From an uncultured Oscillospiraceae bacterium (GTDB lineage: Bacteria; Bacillota; Clostridia; Oscillospirales; Ruminococcaceae), in assembly GCA_934456315.1 (NCBI GenBank), contig CAKSHG010000036.1, forward strand, positions 1 through 13,328: a stretch of 13,328 bases of DNA, in the 5' to 3' direction. Below, piece by piece: positions 7,283 through 13,328 of this stretch. Position numbers and translations under genes: made by a program. The notes beneath the pieces were generated by a model. That model was not told the origin of the DNA. It made no database searches and saw nothing but the letters and a program-made list of their open reading frames with translations. Positions within the stretch are counted from its first letter, which is position 1, and each line of letters starts with the position of its first letter.

Positions 7283-9349
7283 TCAGTCCTGGGGAAGATT
7301 GTTGTAGTACTTGTCGATAGCGTCGTACAGTTTCTGCACTGCCTCTTCCCTGTCAATATTATAGAGCTGTGCGCCCGCCATCGTGAGATGACCGCCGCCG
7401 TCGTCCTTTTTGTTTCCGATGTTTTCCATGAGCACCTGCACGTTGACCCTGCCAAGGGAGCGCGCGCTGTAGCTCCACCCATTCTCTATCGGGTAGACTG
7501 TCACTGACGCGTCAACGCCGGTGATATTCAGCATTTCGTCCGCAGCCTGCGAGCACACCACGCGGATATCCTCGAAGGATTCCTCCACCACGGAAATCGC
7601 GAAGCCGCGGTACATCTCCGCCGCCGCGACCACCTTTGACCTGCGCAGGCGGGATTTCATCGAGGTCGCGAACAGCTTCTTGACAAGGATCGTGTCCGCA
7701 CCGAATTTACGCAGCCTTGCGGCTGCCTCGAACGTAGCCTCGCCGGTACGCATCACGAAATCCTTTGTGTCCAGCGTGATACCCGCGAGAAGCGCTTCTG
7801 CCTCCAGAGGAGCGAGCGTGCCTGCCTCGCCGAAATATTGCAGCAGGTCGGTCACCATTTCCGACGCGGAGGACGCATTCGGGTCCACCCAGCTGATTAC
7901 AGCGGGAATCTCGTTGTCCGCCTTGCGGTGGTGGTCGATGACGATGACCCGGGTCTGGTCCGCCGCATTGTACAGCTCCACGCTGTCGACCTTTTTCACG
8001 ATGTGAGTGTCAACGATGAACAGCAGCGAGCTTTCGGTGAACCTCACCGCCGCGACCTTCGGCTCGATGATGAGCGGCGGGTCGTACTCGGAGAACCTTG
8101 TCAGCAGCTGCTCCGAAAGGTTCTTCACGTTGCCGTTGCGGTCCAGCTCGCGGCTCACGCAGGCGAAAGCCTGCTTCCCCATTCTGCGTATCGACGCAGC
8201 AAGCCCTATCGCAGCCCCGACGCTGTCGTAATCTCCGTAGCCGTGTCCCATTATGTAGACAGCGTCTGCGGAATTTATCAGCACCTTGATACGGTCGGCG
8301 GTTATTCTCGTGCGGACGCTGCCGCCGCTGCGCTCGGTGCGCTGGGTTTCGGCTCCATAGTAGTCGTAGCCTGCCTCCCTGCCCTTGCTTACAGCCGCCT
8401 GGTCGCCGCCTCTGCCGATAGCCTTTTCAAGCGCCTGCCATGCAAGGCTCTCGCTCTCGGAATGGCTGTCGGCATTCCTTCCTACGCCTATCGAAAGCGT
8501 TACGCAGGAACGGTCGCTGACCTTTATCTGGTGCGCAAGCTCCAGCAGCTTTATGCGTTCGTCCACCATCTTCTGTGCGAAGCGCTCCTCCGTCACGATG
8601 ATGAACTTGTCGCCGGACATCTTGCGCAGCACCGCGTTCTTATCCTTGAAGTAATCCTCGAGCAGGCGGTCTATCTGCACCGTTACGAACGTCTTGTCGC
8701 TCTCGCGGTTGGAACCTGCGATGTCGTCATAGTTGTCCACCGCGACGATTATCACCACAGGCTTCGACCTGCGGTGCTCCTCCTGGAGCGACTTGAATCC
8801 GGTGATATCGCGGAAGAACATTATGTGTACCGGGTCGGTGGCGTCAGCGACGTTCTTCTTTATCAGCCTGCTGCTGGAATCGCTGTCGTCTGAATTGTAC
8901 TGTATCTCGCGGGAGCATACGCGGTACCACCTGCCGTTTTTGTAGACCTCCATGCCATCGCCGGAGAGCATGGAGAAATGCTCGGTGGTGATGCTGTCGA
9001 TACTGCTCTCGTCAACGCTCGGGCGGAAAAAGCTGGAGTTGAACGCGTCGTTGCACCAGAGTATCCTGCGGTCGTTGTTCACGAGCGCCACCGGGAGCGG
9101 GAAGCTCATCAGCGCCTTGTGGTTCGTGTTGTCGATGATACGGTCCACGCGGTCGTAGTAGGCGTACTCGTTGACCCTTATCTGGAGCAGCTTTCCGACT
9201 GCGATGCCGCCTGCCAGAAGCAGCAGCGGCAGCGTTATCCAGAACATCTTCGGCGAATAGCGGAACATCGCGATGTCCAGCACCACCAGAAGCACCGCCA
9301 GCGCGATGACCGAACCCAGGAGCAGCTTGCTCCTATAAAGATTCTTCAC
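7283..9349 (-). CDS. gdpP: GdpP-type membrane DHH/DHHA1 cyclic-di-AMP phosphodiesterase
   Basis: This 688-residue protein hydrolyses c-di-AMP to pApA in Firmicutes, affecting potassium and osmotic balance, cell-wall stress and beta-lactam tolerance. Two membrane helices lie at about 9-29 and 36-55, then a PAS-like region (about 75-185). A degenerate GGDEF domain follows, with SGDKF (245-249) in place of GGDEF. The DHH domain has GHGYGDYDS (368-376: His369, Asp373, Asp375), Asp447 in VDTH and DHH at 472-474. The DHHA1 domain has GGGH (651-654). All catalytic metal ligands I can locate are present. I choose the GTG at 9349 because GGAGGG stands 7 nt upstream; the TTG at 9364 is part of that ribosome-site region. 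It starts 23 nt after rnj, an arrangement less often noted than gdpP-rplI-dnaB. Confidence 0.95.
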   Translation of the reverse strand: MKNLYRSKLLLGSVIALAVLLVVLDIAMFRYSPKMFWITLPLLLLAGGIAVGKLLQIRVNEYAYYDRVDRIIDNTNHKALMSFPLPVALVNNDRRILWCNDAFNSSFFRPSVDESSIDSITTEHFSMLSGDGMEVYKNGRWYRVCSREIQYNSDDSDSSSRLIKKNVADATDPVHIMFFRDITGFKSLQEEHRRSKPVVIIVAVDNYDDIAGSNRESDKTFVTVQIDRLLEDYFKDKNAVLRKMSGDKFIIVTEERFAQKMVDERIKLLELAHQIKVSDRSCVTLSIGVGRNADSHSESESLAWQALEKAIGRGGDQAAVSKGREAGYDYYGAETQRTERSGGSVRTRITADRIKVLINSADAVYIMGHGYGDYDSVGAAIGLAASIRRMGKQAFACVSRELDRNGNVKNLSEQLLTRFSEYDPPLIIEPKVAAVRFTESSLLFIVDTHIVKKVDSVELYNAADQTRVIVIDHHRKADNEIPAVISWVDPNASSASEMVTDLLQYFGEAGTLAPLEAEALLAGITLDTKDFVMRTGEATFEAAARLRKFGADTILVKKLFATSMKSRLRRSKVVAAAEMYRGFAISVVEESFEDIRVVCSQAADEMLNITGVDASVTVYPIENGWSYSARSLGRVNVQVLMENIGNKKDDGGGHLTMAGAQLYNIDREEAVQKLYDAIDKYYNNLPQD

Positions 9350-9356
9350 AAAAAGA

Positions 9357-9362
9357 CCCTCC
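9357..9362 (-). promoter_or_regulatory. ribosome binding site that fixes the gdpP GTG start
   Basis: GGAGGG on the minus strand is followed by a 7-nt spacer (TCTTTTT) and then GTG. This places initiation at 9349, not at the TTG at 9364. Confidence 0.75.
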
Positions 9363-9372
9363 AAAAATGACT

Positions 9373-11355
9373 TTAATCAGCCTTTCCCTGAACCTCCATG
9401 ATGATGGGAAGTATCATCGGGCTGCGCTTGGTCTTGGAATAGATGTAATCGCTAAGCGCGTCGCGCATCGCTGACTTGATGTTGCCCCACTCGCGGATAT
9501 TTCTGTCGCGGCAGTTTTCCATGACCTGCTTCATGAGCTGCTTTGCGTCGTCCATCAGTTCCTCGCTCTCGCGGACGTAAACGAATCCGCGGGAAACGAT
9601 ATCCGGACCTGCGAGCACGTTTCCGCTCTCGCGGTCGATGGTCGCAACGATTATCATCACGCCGTCCTCGGCGAGGTGCTTTCTGTCGCGGAGCACAACG
9701 CTTCCGACGTCGCCGACGCCGTAGCCGTCGACCATCACTCTGCCCGAGGGGACGGTGCCGGTGAACTTCATCTCAACGCCGTCCGTTTCCAGTACCTGAC
9801 CCAGGTCGGCGATGAAAATATGGTCCTCCGGAATACCCATGCCCATGGCAAGCTTGCTGTGCTTCTTCAGGTGCTTGTACTCGCCGTGAATCGGGATAAA
9901 GAACTTCGGCTTGGTCAGGGAGATCATCATCTTCAGTTCGTCCTGGCAGGCGTGACCGGAAACGTGCACCTCGTACATCGACTCGTAGATGACCTCGGCG
10001 CCCTGCTTCATCAGCTCGTTTACCACCTTGGTGACGAGCTTCTCATTGCCCGGGATAGGCGTTGCGGAGATGATTATGAAATCCATCGGTGTGATGGTCA
10101 CCTGTCTGTGGTCGCCGCTGGACATTCTGGAGAGCGCGGAGAGCGGCTCGCCCTGGCTGCCGGTGGTGCATATCACCAGCTTTTCCGGCGGGTACTTGTT
10201 AACGTCCTCGATGTCGATGAGCATTCCCTCCGGGATACGGACGTAGTTCAGCTCGACCGCCTTGGCTATGACATTCTGCATGCTCCTGCCGGAGATAGCG
10301 ACCTTTCTGTCGTGTACGGCAGCCTGGTCGATTATCTGCTGAATGCGATGTATATTACTGGAGAACGTAGCGATAATGATACGCTTTCCCTCGGCGGAAT
10401 TGAACAGATTCTTGAAGCTCTCGCCAACCGAGCGCTCGGACTTAGTATAGCCGGGGCGCTCCGCGTTGGTGCTCTCGGACATGAGCGCGAGAACGCCGCG
10501 GTTACCCAGCTCGCCGAAGCGTGCGAGGTCGATTATCCCGCCCTCTATCGGGGTGTAGTCCACCTTGAAGTCACCGGTGTGCACGATAACTCCCGCAGGG
10601 GTGTGTATCGCAAGCGCGCAGGCGTCCGGAATGGAGTGGTTCACGCGGATAAACTCCACGGACATGCAGCCCATGCGGACATTCTGGCGCGGCTCCACAA
10701 CGTTCAGCGAAGCCTGGGAAAGGAGGTTGTGCTCCTTGAGCTTGCCCTCCACCAGACCCAGCGTCAGGCGGGTGCCGTAGATGGGCACGTTTATCTTCTT
10801 GAGGAGGTACGGCAGCGCGCCGATGTGATCCTCATGGCCGTGGGTGATGACGATTCCGCGCAGGCGCTCGCGGTTCTTCTCGAGGTAGGTGAAATCCGGT
10901 ACCACCAGGTCTACGCCGGGCATGTCCTCGTCCGGGAACGCAAGTCCGCAGTCCACGATGAACATATCGTTGCAGCACTCGTAAACGTAGAGGTTCTTTC
11001 CTATTTCGTTAAGTCCGCCCAGCGCCGTGAACTTCACGGGAGCGTAGCGCACCTCGCGGGGCTGCCTTTTCTGGGAGGAACGCTGATTGCCGTCGCGTCT
11101 GCTGCGCTCGTTGCGCTCCGAACGCTCGCTGCGCTCTGTGCGCTCCATGCGGTCAGCGCGCTCCTGGACGGGCTTCAGCACCGCCTTCTGTGCGTTCTCC
11201 TTTTTCTTCACCGGGGTGAATCTTGCGCGGTAACGCTTGTCGTTGCGGCCCTTTTCGGAAACCGCCTTTTCGGGCTTGGCCGCCGGCTCCTGCCTTTTCT
11301 TCGGAGCTATGTTCTCTGTTTCTGTAAGAAGCTTGTTGTTAGTCAATAATCCCAT
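9373..11355 (-). CDS. rnj: ribonuclease J with a long charged N-terminal extension
   Basis: RNase J is a metallo-beta-lactamase/beta-CASP nuclease with 5'-3' exo- and endonuclease activity, central to mRNA decay and rRNA processing in Gram-positives. The catalytic core starts near residue 108 (FTALGGLNEIGKN). It has the zinc motif HGHEDH (172-177), further ligands His240 and Asp262 (HTGDF), and beta-CASP segments ESTN (294-297), VSGHA (465-469) and PIHGEY (488-493). The C-terminal domain ends in IIMEVQGKAD. At 660 residues it is about 105 longer than the usual 555; the excess is all N-terminal, lysine/arginine/glutamate-rich, and includes seven xER-type tripeptides (64-84). The ATG at 11355 has AAAGGAT 9 nt upstream, and the extension is in frame throughout. 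It is the first gene of the operon, behind a leader of about 450 nt. Whether it is RNase J1 or J2 cannot be decided here. Confidence 0.96.
   Translation of the reverse strand: MGLLTNNKLLTETENIAPKKRQEPAAKPEKAVSEKGRNDKRYRARFTPVKKKENAQKAVLKPVQERADRMERTERSERSERNERSRRDGNQRSSQKRQPREVRYAPVKFTALGGLNEIGKNLYVYECCNDMFIVDCGLAFPDEDMPGVDLVVPDFTYLEKNRERLRGIVITHGHEDHIGALPYLLKKINVPIYGTRLTLGLVEGKLKEHNLLSQASLNVVEPRQNVRMGCMSVEFIRVNHSIPDACALAIHTPAGVIVHTGDFKVDYTPIEGGIIDLARFGELGNRGVLALMSESTNAERPGYTKSERSVGESFKNLFNSAEGKRIIIATFSSNIHRIQQIIDQAAVHDRKVAISGRSMQNVIAKAVELNYVRIPEGMLIDIEDVNKYPPEKLVICTTGSQGEPLSALSRMSSGDHRQVTITPMDFIIISATPIPGNEKLVTKVVNELMKQGAEVIYESMYEVHVSGHACQDELKMMISLTKPKFFIPIHGEYKHLKKHSKLAMGMGIPEDHIFIADLGQVLETDGVEMKFTGTVPSGRVMVDGYGVGDVGSVVLRDRKHLAEDGVMIIVATIDRESGNVLAGPDIVSRGFVYVRESEELMDDAKQLMKQVMENCRDRNIREWGNIKSAMRDALSDYIYSKTKRSPMILPIIMEVQGKAD
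11104..11166 (-). repeat. 9-nt tandem repeat inside rnj, seven units
   Basis: Read on the plus strand, seven consecutive 9-nt units follow the pattern GCGCTCNNN, with ACGCTC in unit 3 and GCGGTC in unit 6. On the coding strand each unit encodes x-Glu-Arg (one is Ala-Asp-Arg), giving residues 64-84 of RNase J. Because the unit is a multiple of three, copy-number change would lengthen or shorten the protein without breaking the frame. Confidence 0.85.
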
Positions 11356-11808
11356 TAATTACGATCCTTTCTCCGTGCAGAAACCATATCCGGATACCGG
11401 CGGGCATAGTTATCCCGACGTACCCCTGAAAGCTGAAGCGAAGGTTAAGTAAGCGTCCGCAAATCAATAAAGACGAGCACCCTGCCGCGGCAAATGACTG
11501 GCGCAGCAGAGAACATACGGCTGCCGCCCCCGGCAATACGGTGCCGGAAAACAGCGCCTGTGAGTAAAACGGCATTGCGGAACAGACCCCCTGCACATGC
11601 GGCGAATGGTGCCGCAGGGGCGGAAGTCGGCCGTCGCCGGACGCAGTTACTGCGCCGCGGCTGTTGTTCCATAGTATTCAGCTGATATATGTTATCTGCA
11701 AATATTTACCTGTATCTATATTTGACCGGTCGTGAACAATTATACACGCGCCCGGTTTAATACCTTGAATGACTGCTCCGGCAAACCATATTTATTTACC
11801 GGACATAT
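11356..11808 (-). promoter_or_regulatory. long structured 5' leader of the rnj operon
   Basis: About 450 nt separate the predicted transcription start from the rnj ATG. The outer 140 nt are AT-rich; roughly 11380-11670 is GC-rich and dense in inverted repeats. A 92-nt domain is closed by GGAACA/TGTTCC (11579-11584 with 11665-11670). It encloses a 7-bp stem with a 3-nt loop (11640-11656, one G.U pair in RNA) and a CCCCTGC/GCAGGGG hairpin (11588-11594 with 11614-11620). Next come CCGGCA/TGCCGG (11530-11547) inside GGCGC/GCGCC (11500-11504 with 11554-11558), a 10-bp palindrome at 11483-11492, and CGGG/CCCG near 11402-11418. I recognise no RNase P, tmRNA, SRP, 6S or riboswitch motif. ORFs of 75 and 85 codons here lack ribosome sites and family resemblance. 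A cis-regulatory RNA is the best reading; an independent ncRNA is the alternative. Confidence 0.55.
11777..11803 (-). promoter_or_regulatory. hairpin at the 5' end of the rnj leader
   Basis: TCCGGTAAA and TTTGCCGGA form a 9-bp stem (one G.U pair) around a 9-nt loop. It begins about 5 nt inside the predicted start near 11808. No T-run follows, so it is not an attenuator by itself. A 5' stem-loop this close to the end would be expected to slow 5'-end-dependent decay. Confidence 0.6.
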
Positions 11809-11814
11809 ACATTT

Positions 11815-11843
11815 ATTATACCGCTTTTGGGTTGTCTTGTCAA
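11815..11843 (-). promoter_or_regulatory. consensus sigma-A promoter of the rnj-gdpP-rplI-dnaB-tilS operon
   Basis: On the minus strand TTGACA (11838-11843), a 17-nt spacer and TATAAT (11815-11820) match consensus in every position. The predicted start is near 11808. A second TATAAT at 11739-11744 lacks a usable -35 and is at most a weak internal start. Confidence 0.92.
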
Positions 11844-11876
11844 GTAGTTTACCTGAATAGAGAAATTTCTTTGTTA

Positions 11877-11946
11877 TCTGGTATTATATTTTATCAGATT
11901 TCTGGCTATTGAAAGATGACCAGTTTAGGATATAATAGAAACCAGA
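11877..11946. repeat. nested CTGG/CCAG inverted repeats around the pdxS promoter
   Basis: TCTGGT (11877-11882) and ACCAGA (11941-11946) are exact complements that flank the pdxS promoter. Inside them CTGG (11902-11905) and CCAG (11920-11923) form a second, nearly concentric pair. The arrangement resembles an operator for a dimeric regulator bound across the -35/-10 region, but the arms are short. No AAAGTGG-type PdxR box is visible. Confidence 0.3.
11909..11936 (+). promoter_or_regulatory. sigma-A promoter of pdxST
   Basis: TTGAAA (11909-11914) is followed after 16 nt by TATAAT (11931-11936). The predicted start is near 11943, giving a leader of about 47 nt. An AAAGGAG ribosome site stands 8 nt before the pdxS ATG. 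The promoter is divergent from the rnj promoter, with about 65 bp between the two -35 elements. Confidence 0.8.
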
Positions 11947-11989
11947 AGGGCGCTCAGGACGCTCGGAACAATACAAAGGAGAACAGATC

Positions 11990-12862
11990 ATGTCAGACAG
12001 ACTCGAACTCAACAAGAACCTCGCCCAGATGCTCAAGGGCGGCGTAATAATGGACGTAACCACCCCGGAGCAGGCTCGCATTGCCGAAGCGGCAGGCGCA
12101 TGCGCCGTTATGGCGCTGGAGCGTATCCCGGCGGATATCCGCGCAGCCGGCGGCGTTTCCAGAATGAGCGACCCCAAGATGATAAAGGGCATTCAGGACG
12201 CAGTTTCCATTCCGGTAATGGCAAAGTGCCGTATCGGTCACTTCGCAGAGGCGCAGATACTCCAGGCCATCGAGATAGACTACATCGACGAGAGCGAGGT
12301 GCTTTCCCCGGCTGACGACAAGTACCACATCGACAAGACCAAGTTCGACGTTCCGTTCGTATGCGGCGCAAAGGACCTCGGCGAGGCCCTGCGCAGAATA
12401 AACGAGGGTGCCTCCATGATACGCACCAAGGGCGAGCCGGGAACCGGCGACGTAGTTCAGGCGGTACGCCACATGAGAATGATGCAGAGCGAGATACGCC
12501 GCATAGGCTCCATGGCGGAGGACGAGCTTTACGAAACCGCAAAGACCCTCGCAGTTCCGTTCGAACTGGTGAAGTTCGTTCACGACAACAAGAAGCTCCC
12601 GGTAGTCAACTTTGCCGCAGGCGGCGTTGCAACGCCGGCTGACGCTGCGCTTATGATGCAGCTCGGCGCGGAGGGCGTTTTCGTAGGCTCCGGCATTTTC
12701 AAGTCCGGCAATCCCGAAAAGCGCGCCGCTGCTATCGTAAAGGCTGTCACCAACTTCAACGACGCGAAGATGCTCGCGGAGCTTTCCGAGGACCTCGGCG
12801 AGGCGATGGTCGGCATAAACGAGCAGGAGATCGCACTGCTCATGGCGGAGCGCGGCAAATGA
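11990..12862 (+). CDS. pdxS: PdxS, pyridoxal 5'-phosphate synthase subunit
   Basis: PdxS condenses ribose 5-phosphate, glyceraldehyde 3-phosphate and ammonia (supplied by PdxT) into pyridoxal 5'-phosphate in the DXP-independent pathway. The 290-residue (beta/alpha)8 barrel is normal length. Asp22 in MDVTTPEQA, Lys79 in MAKCRIGH and Lys147 in [10 protein letters not shown] correspond, two residues offset, to the catalytic Asp24, Lys81 and Lys149 of B. subtilis PdxS. The start has AAAGGAG 8 nt upstream and the conserved segment [13 protein letters not shown] follows at 11-23. In the complex, twelve PdxS subunits bind twelve PdxT. The stop overlaps the pdxT start, ensuring matched synthesis. Nothing appears damaged. 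Confidence 0.98.
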   Translation: MSDRLELNKNLAQMLKGGVIMDVTTPEQARIAEAAGACAVMALERIPADIRAAGGVSRMSDPKMIKGIQDAVSIPVMAKCRIGHFAEAQILQAIEIDYIDESEVLSPADDKYHIDKTKFDVPFVCGAKDLGEALRRINEGASMIRTKGEPGTGDVVQAVRHMRMMQSEIRRIGSMAEDELYETAKTLAVPFELVKFVHDNKKLPVVNFAAGGVATPADAALMMQLGAEGVFVGSGIFKSGNPEKRAAAIVKAVTNFNDAKMLAELSEDLGEAMVGINEQEIALLMAERGK

Positions 12863-13328
12863 TGAGAATAGGAGTTCTTGCGCTACAGGGCGCATTCATC
12901 GAGCACGAAAGGCTGCTCGCCAGACTCGGCGCGGAAAGCTTCGAGATACGCCAGCTCCGCAACCTCTCCCAGGAGATGGACGGGCTGATAATACCCGGCG
13001 GCGAGAGCACCGTCCAGGGCAAGCTGCTGCGGGAGCTGGGTCTGATGGAGCCGATACGGGAGCTTATCCGCAGCGGCGTCCCGGTTTTCGGGACCTGCGC
13101 GGGGCTGATTCTCCTCGCCAGGGAAATCGACAGCGGCGAGCCTCCCCACCTCGCGGTAATGGACATCACCGCAAAGCGCAACGCCTACGGCAGACAGCTC
13201 GGAAGCTTCTCCACCAACGGAGCGTTCAAGGGGCTGGGAACTATCCCCATGACGTTCATCAGGGCGCCGTACATCAGCCGCTCCAACGGCGCGGAAATAC
13301 TCGCGGAGGTCGACGGAAAGGCTGTCGC
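12859..13328 (+). CDS. pdxT: PdxT, glutaminase subunit of pyridoxal 5'-phosphate synthase (3' end outside window)
   Basis: PdxT is a class I glutamine amidotransferase that hydrolyses glutamine and channels ammonia to PdxS. The first 156 residues are present. They show [12 protein letters not shown] at the start, the oxyanion segment PGGEST (46-51), the nucleophile Cys80 in [10 protein letters not shown], the family segment [13 protein letters not shown] (105-117) and FIRAPYI (133-139). The His-Glu pair of the triad would lie roughly 15 residues past the edge (full length is near 190-200). Two adjacent ATG codons are possible: 12859 overlaps the pdxS stop by 4 nt and 12862 by 1 nt. I give the first; the second better matches the usual N-terminus. 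Ribosome access is probably by coupling to pdxS. Confidence 0.96.
   Translation, partial: MMRIGVLALQGAFIEHERLLARLGAESFEIRQLRNLSQEMDGLIIPGGESTVQGKLLRELGLMEPIRELIRSGVPVFGTCAGLILLAREIDSGEPPHLAVMDITAKRNAYGRQLGSFSTNGAFKGLGTIPMTFIRAPYISRSNGAEILAEVDGKAV

Noticed and set aside
7838..8893. 351-codon plus-strand frame opposite gdpP
   Set aside because: Antisense shadow of the DHH phosphodiesterase; no start signal or protein motif.
9350..9364. TTG start for gdpP
   Set aside because: The codons after this TTG are themselves the GGAGGG ribosome site for the GTG at 9349.
9676..11349. 557-codon plus-strand frame opposite rnj
   Set aside because: Antisense shadow of a clear RNase J gene. Its composition follows from the codon bias of the other strand.
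11339..11596. 85-codon minus-strand frame running into the rnj start
   Set aside because: It begins at GTG with no ribosome site and overlaps the real rnj start in another frame; nothing supports translation.
11445..11672. 75-codon minus-strand frame in the rnj leader, considered as a leader peptide
   Set aside because: There is no ribosome site before it, its composition is arginine/alanine/proline-rich, and overlapping frames of similar size are equally open. GC-rich structured RNA explains it better.
11380..11690. Possible RNase P RNA, tmRNA, 6S or SRP RNA in the rnj leader
   Set aside because: None of the hallmark conserved strings of these RNAs were found on either strand, and there is no terminator hairpin with a T-run that would end a separate RNA.
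11739..11744. Second TATAAT in the rnj leader as a separate promoter
   Set aside because: There is no acceptable -35 at 16-18 nt and no TGn extension. It is kept only as a possible weak start.

Overview
The window looks chromosomal, from an anaerobic Gram-positive of the Clostridia, most likely a Ruminococcaceae/Oscillospiraceae-type gut or rumen bacterium. Three things point there: consensus sigma-A promoters and AGGAGG-type ribosome sites, a ferredoxin-linked 2-oxoacid oxidoreductase locus, and the Firmicutes order gdpP-rplI-dnaB together with tilS and ftsH. Coding DNA is GC-rich and promoter regions are AT-rich. I see no mobile element, CRISPR array, tRNA or rRNA. This is mostly core genome. 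The least ordinary parts are the non-coding leaders and the N-terminus of RNase J.

Left part, minus strand (about 1-1618). A consensus promoter at 1590-1618 drives a zinc-ribbon membrane protein, a SIMIBI-type P-loop ATPase, a 2x[4Fe-4S] ferredoxin and the first codons of a further gene at the window edge, probably the alpha subunit of a 2-oxoacid:ferredoxin oxidoreductase. The first two genes, and the last two, are coupled by TGATG stop-start overlaps. A GNAT acetyltransferase lies just upstream of this unit (1700-2122), directly behind the ftsH terminator.

Central part, minus strand (2145-11843). A TTGACA-N17-TATAAT promoter at 11815-11843 starts a leader of about 450 nt rich in inverted repeats. 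It is followed by rnj (RNase J), gdpP (c-di-AMP phosphodiesterase), rplI (ribosomal protein L9), dnaB (replicative helicase) and tilS (tRNA-Ile lysidine synthetase), with gaps of only 1-23 nt between genes. ftsH follows after a 212-nt gap that carries its own extended -10 promoter, and an intrinsic terminator at 2145-2174 closes the unit. The operon joins mRNA decay, second-messenger turnover, translation, replication, tRNA modification and membrane proteolysis, so its regulation probably tracks growth.

Right part, plus strand (11909-13328). A divergent promoter drives pdxS and pdxT, which overlap by 4 nt (or 1 nt, depending on the start). Together they encode the pyridoxal 5'-phosphate synthase. 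pdxT runs off the end of the window.

Most worth following up: the structured rnj leader, the in-frame 9-nt tandem repeat in the RNase J N-terminal extension, and the finding that all three minus-strand leaders can fold a hairpin at or within a few nt of the predicted mRNA 5' end.
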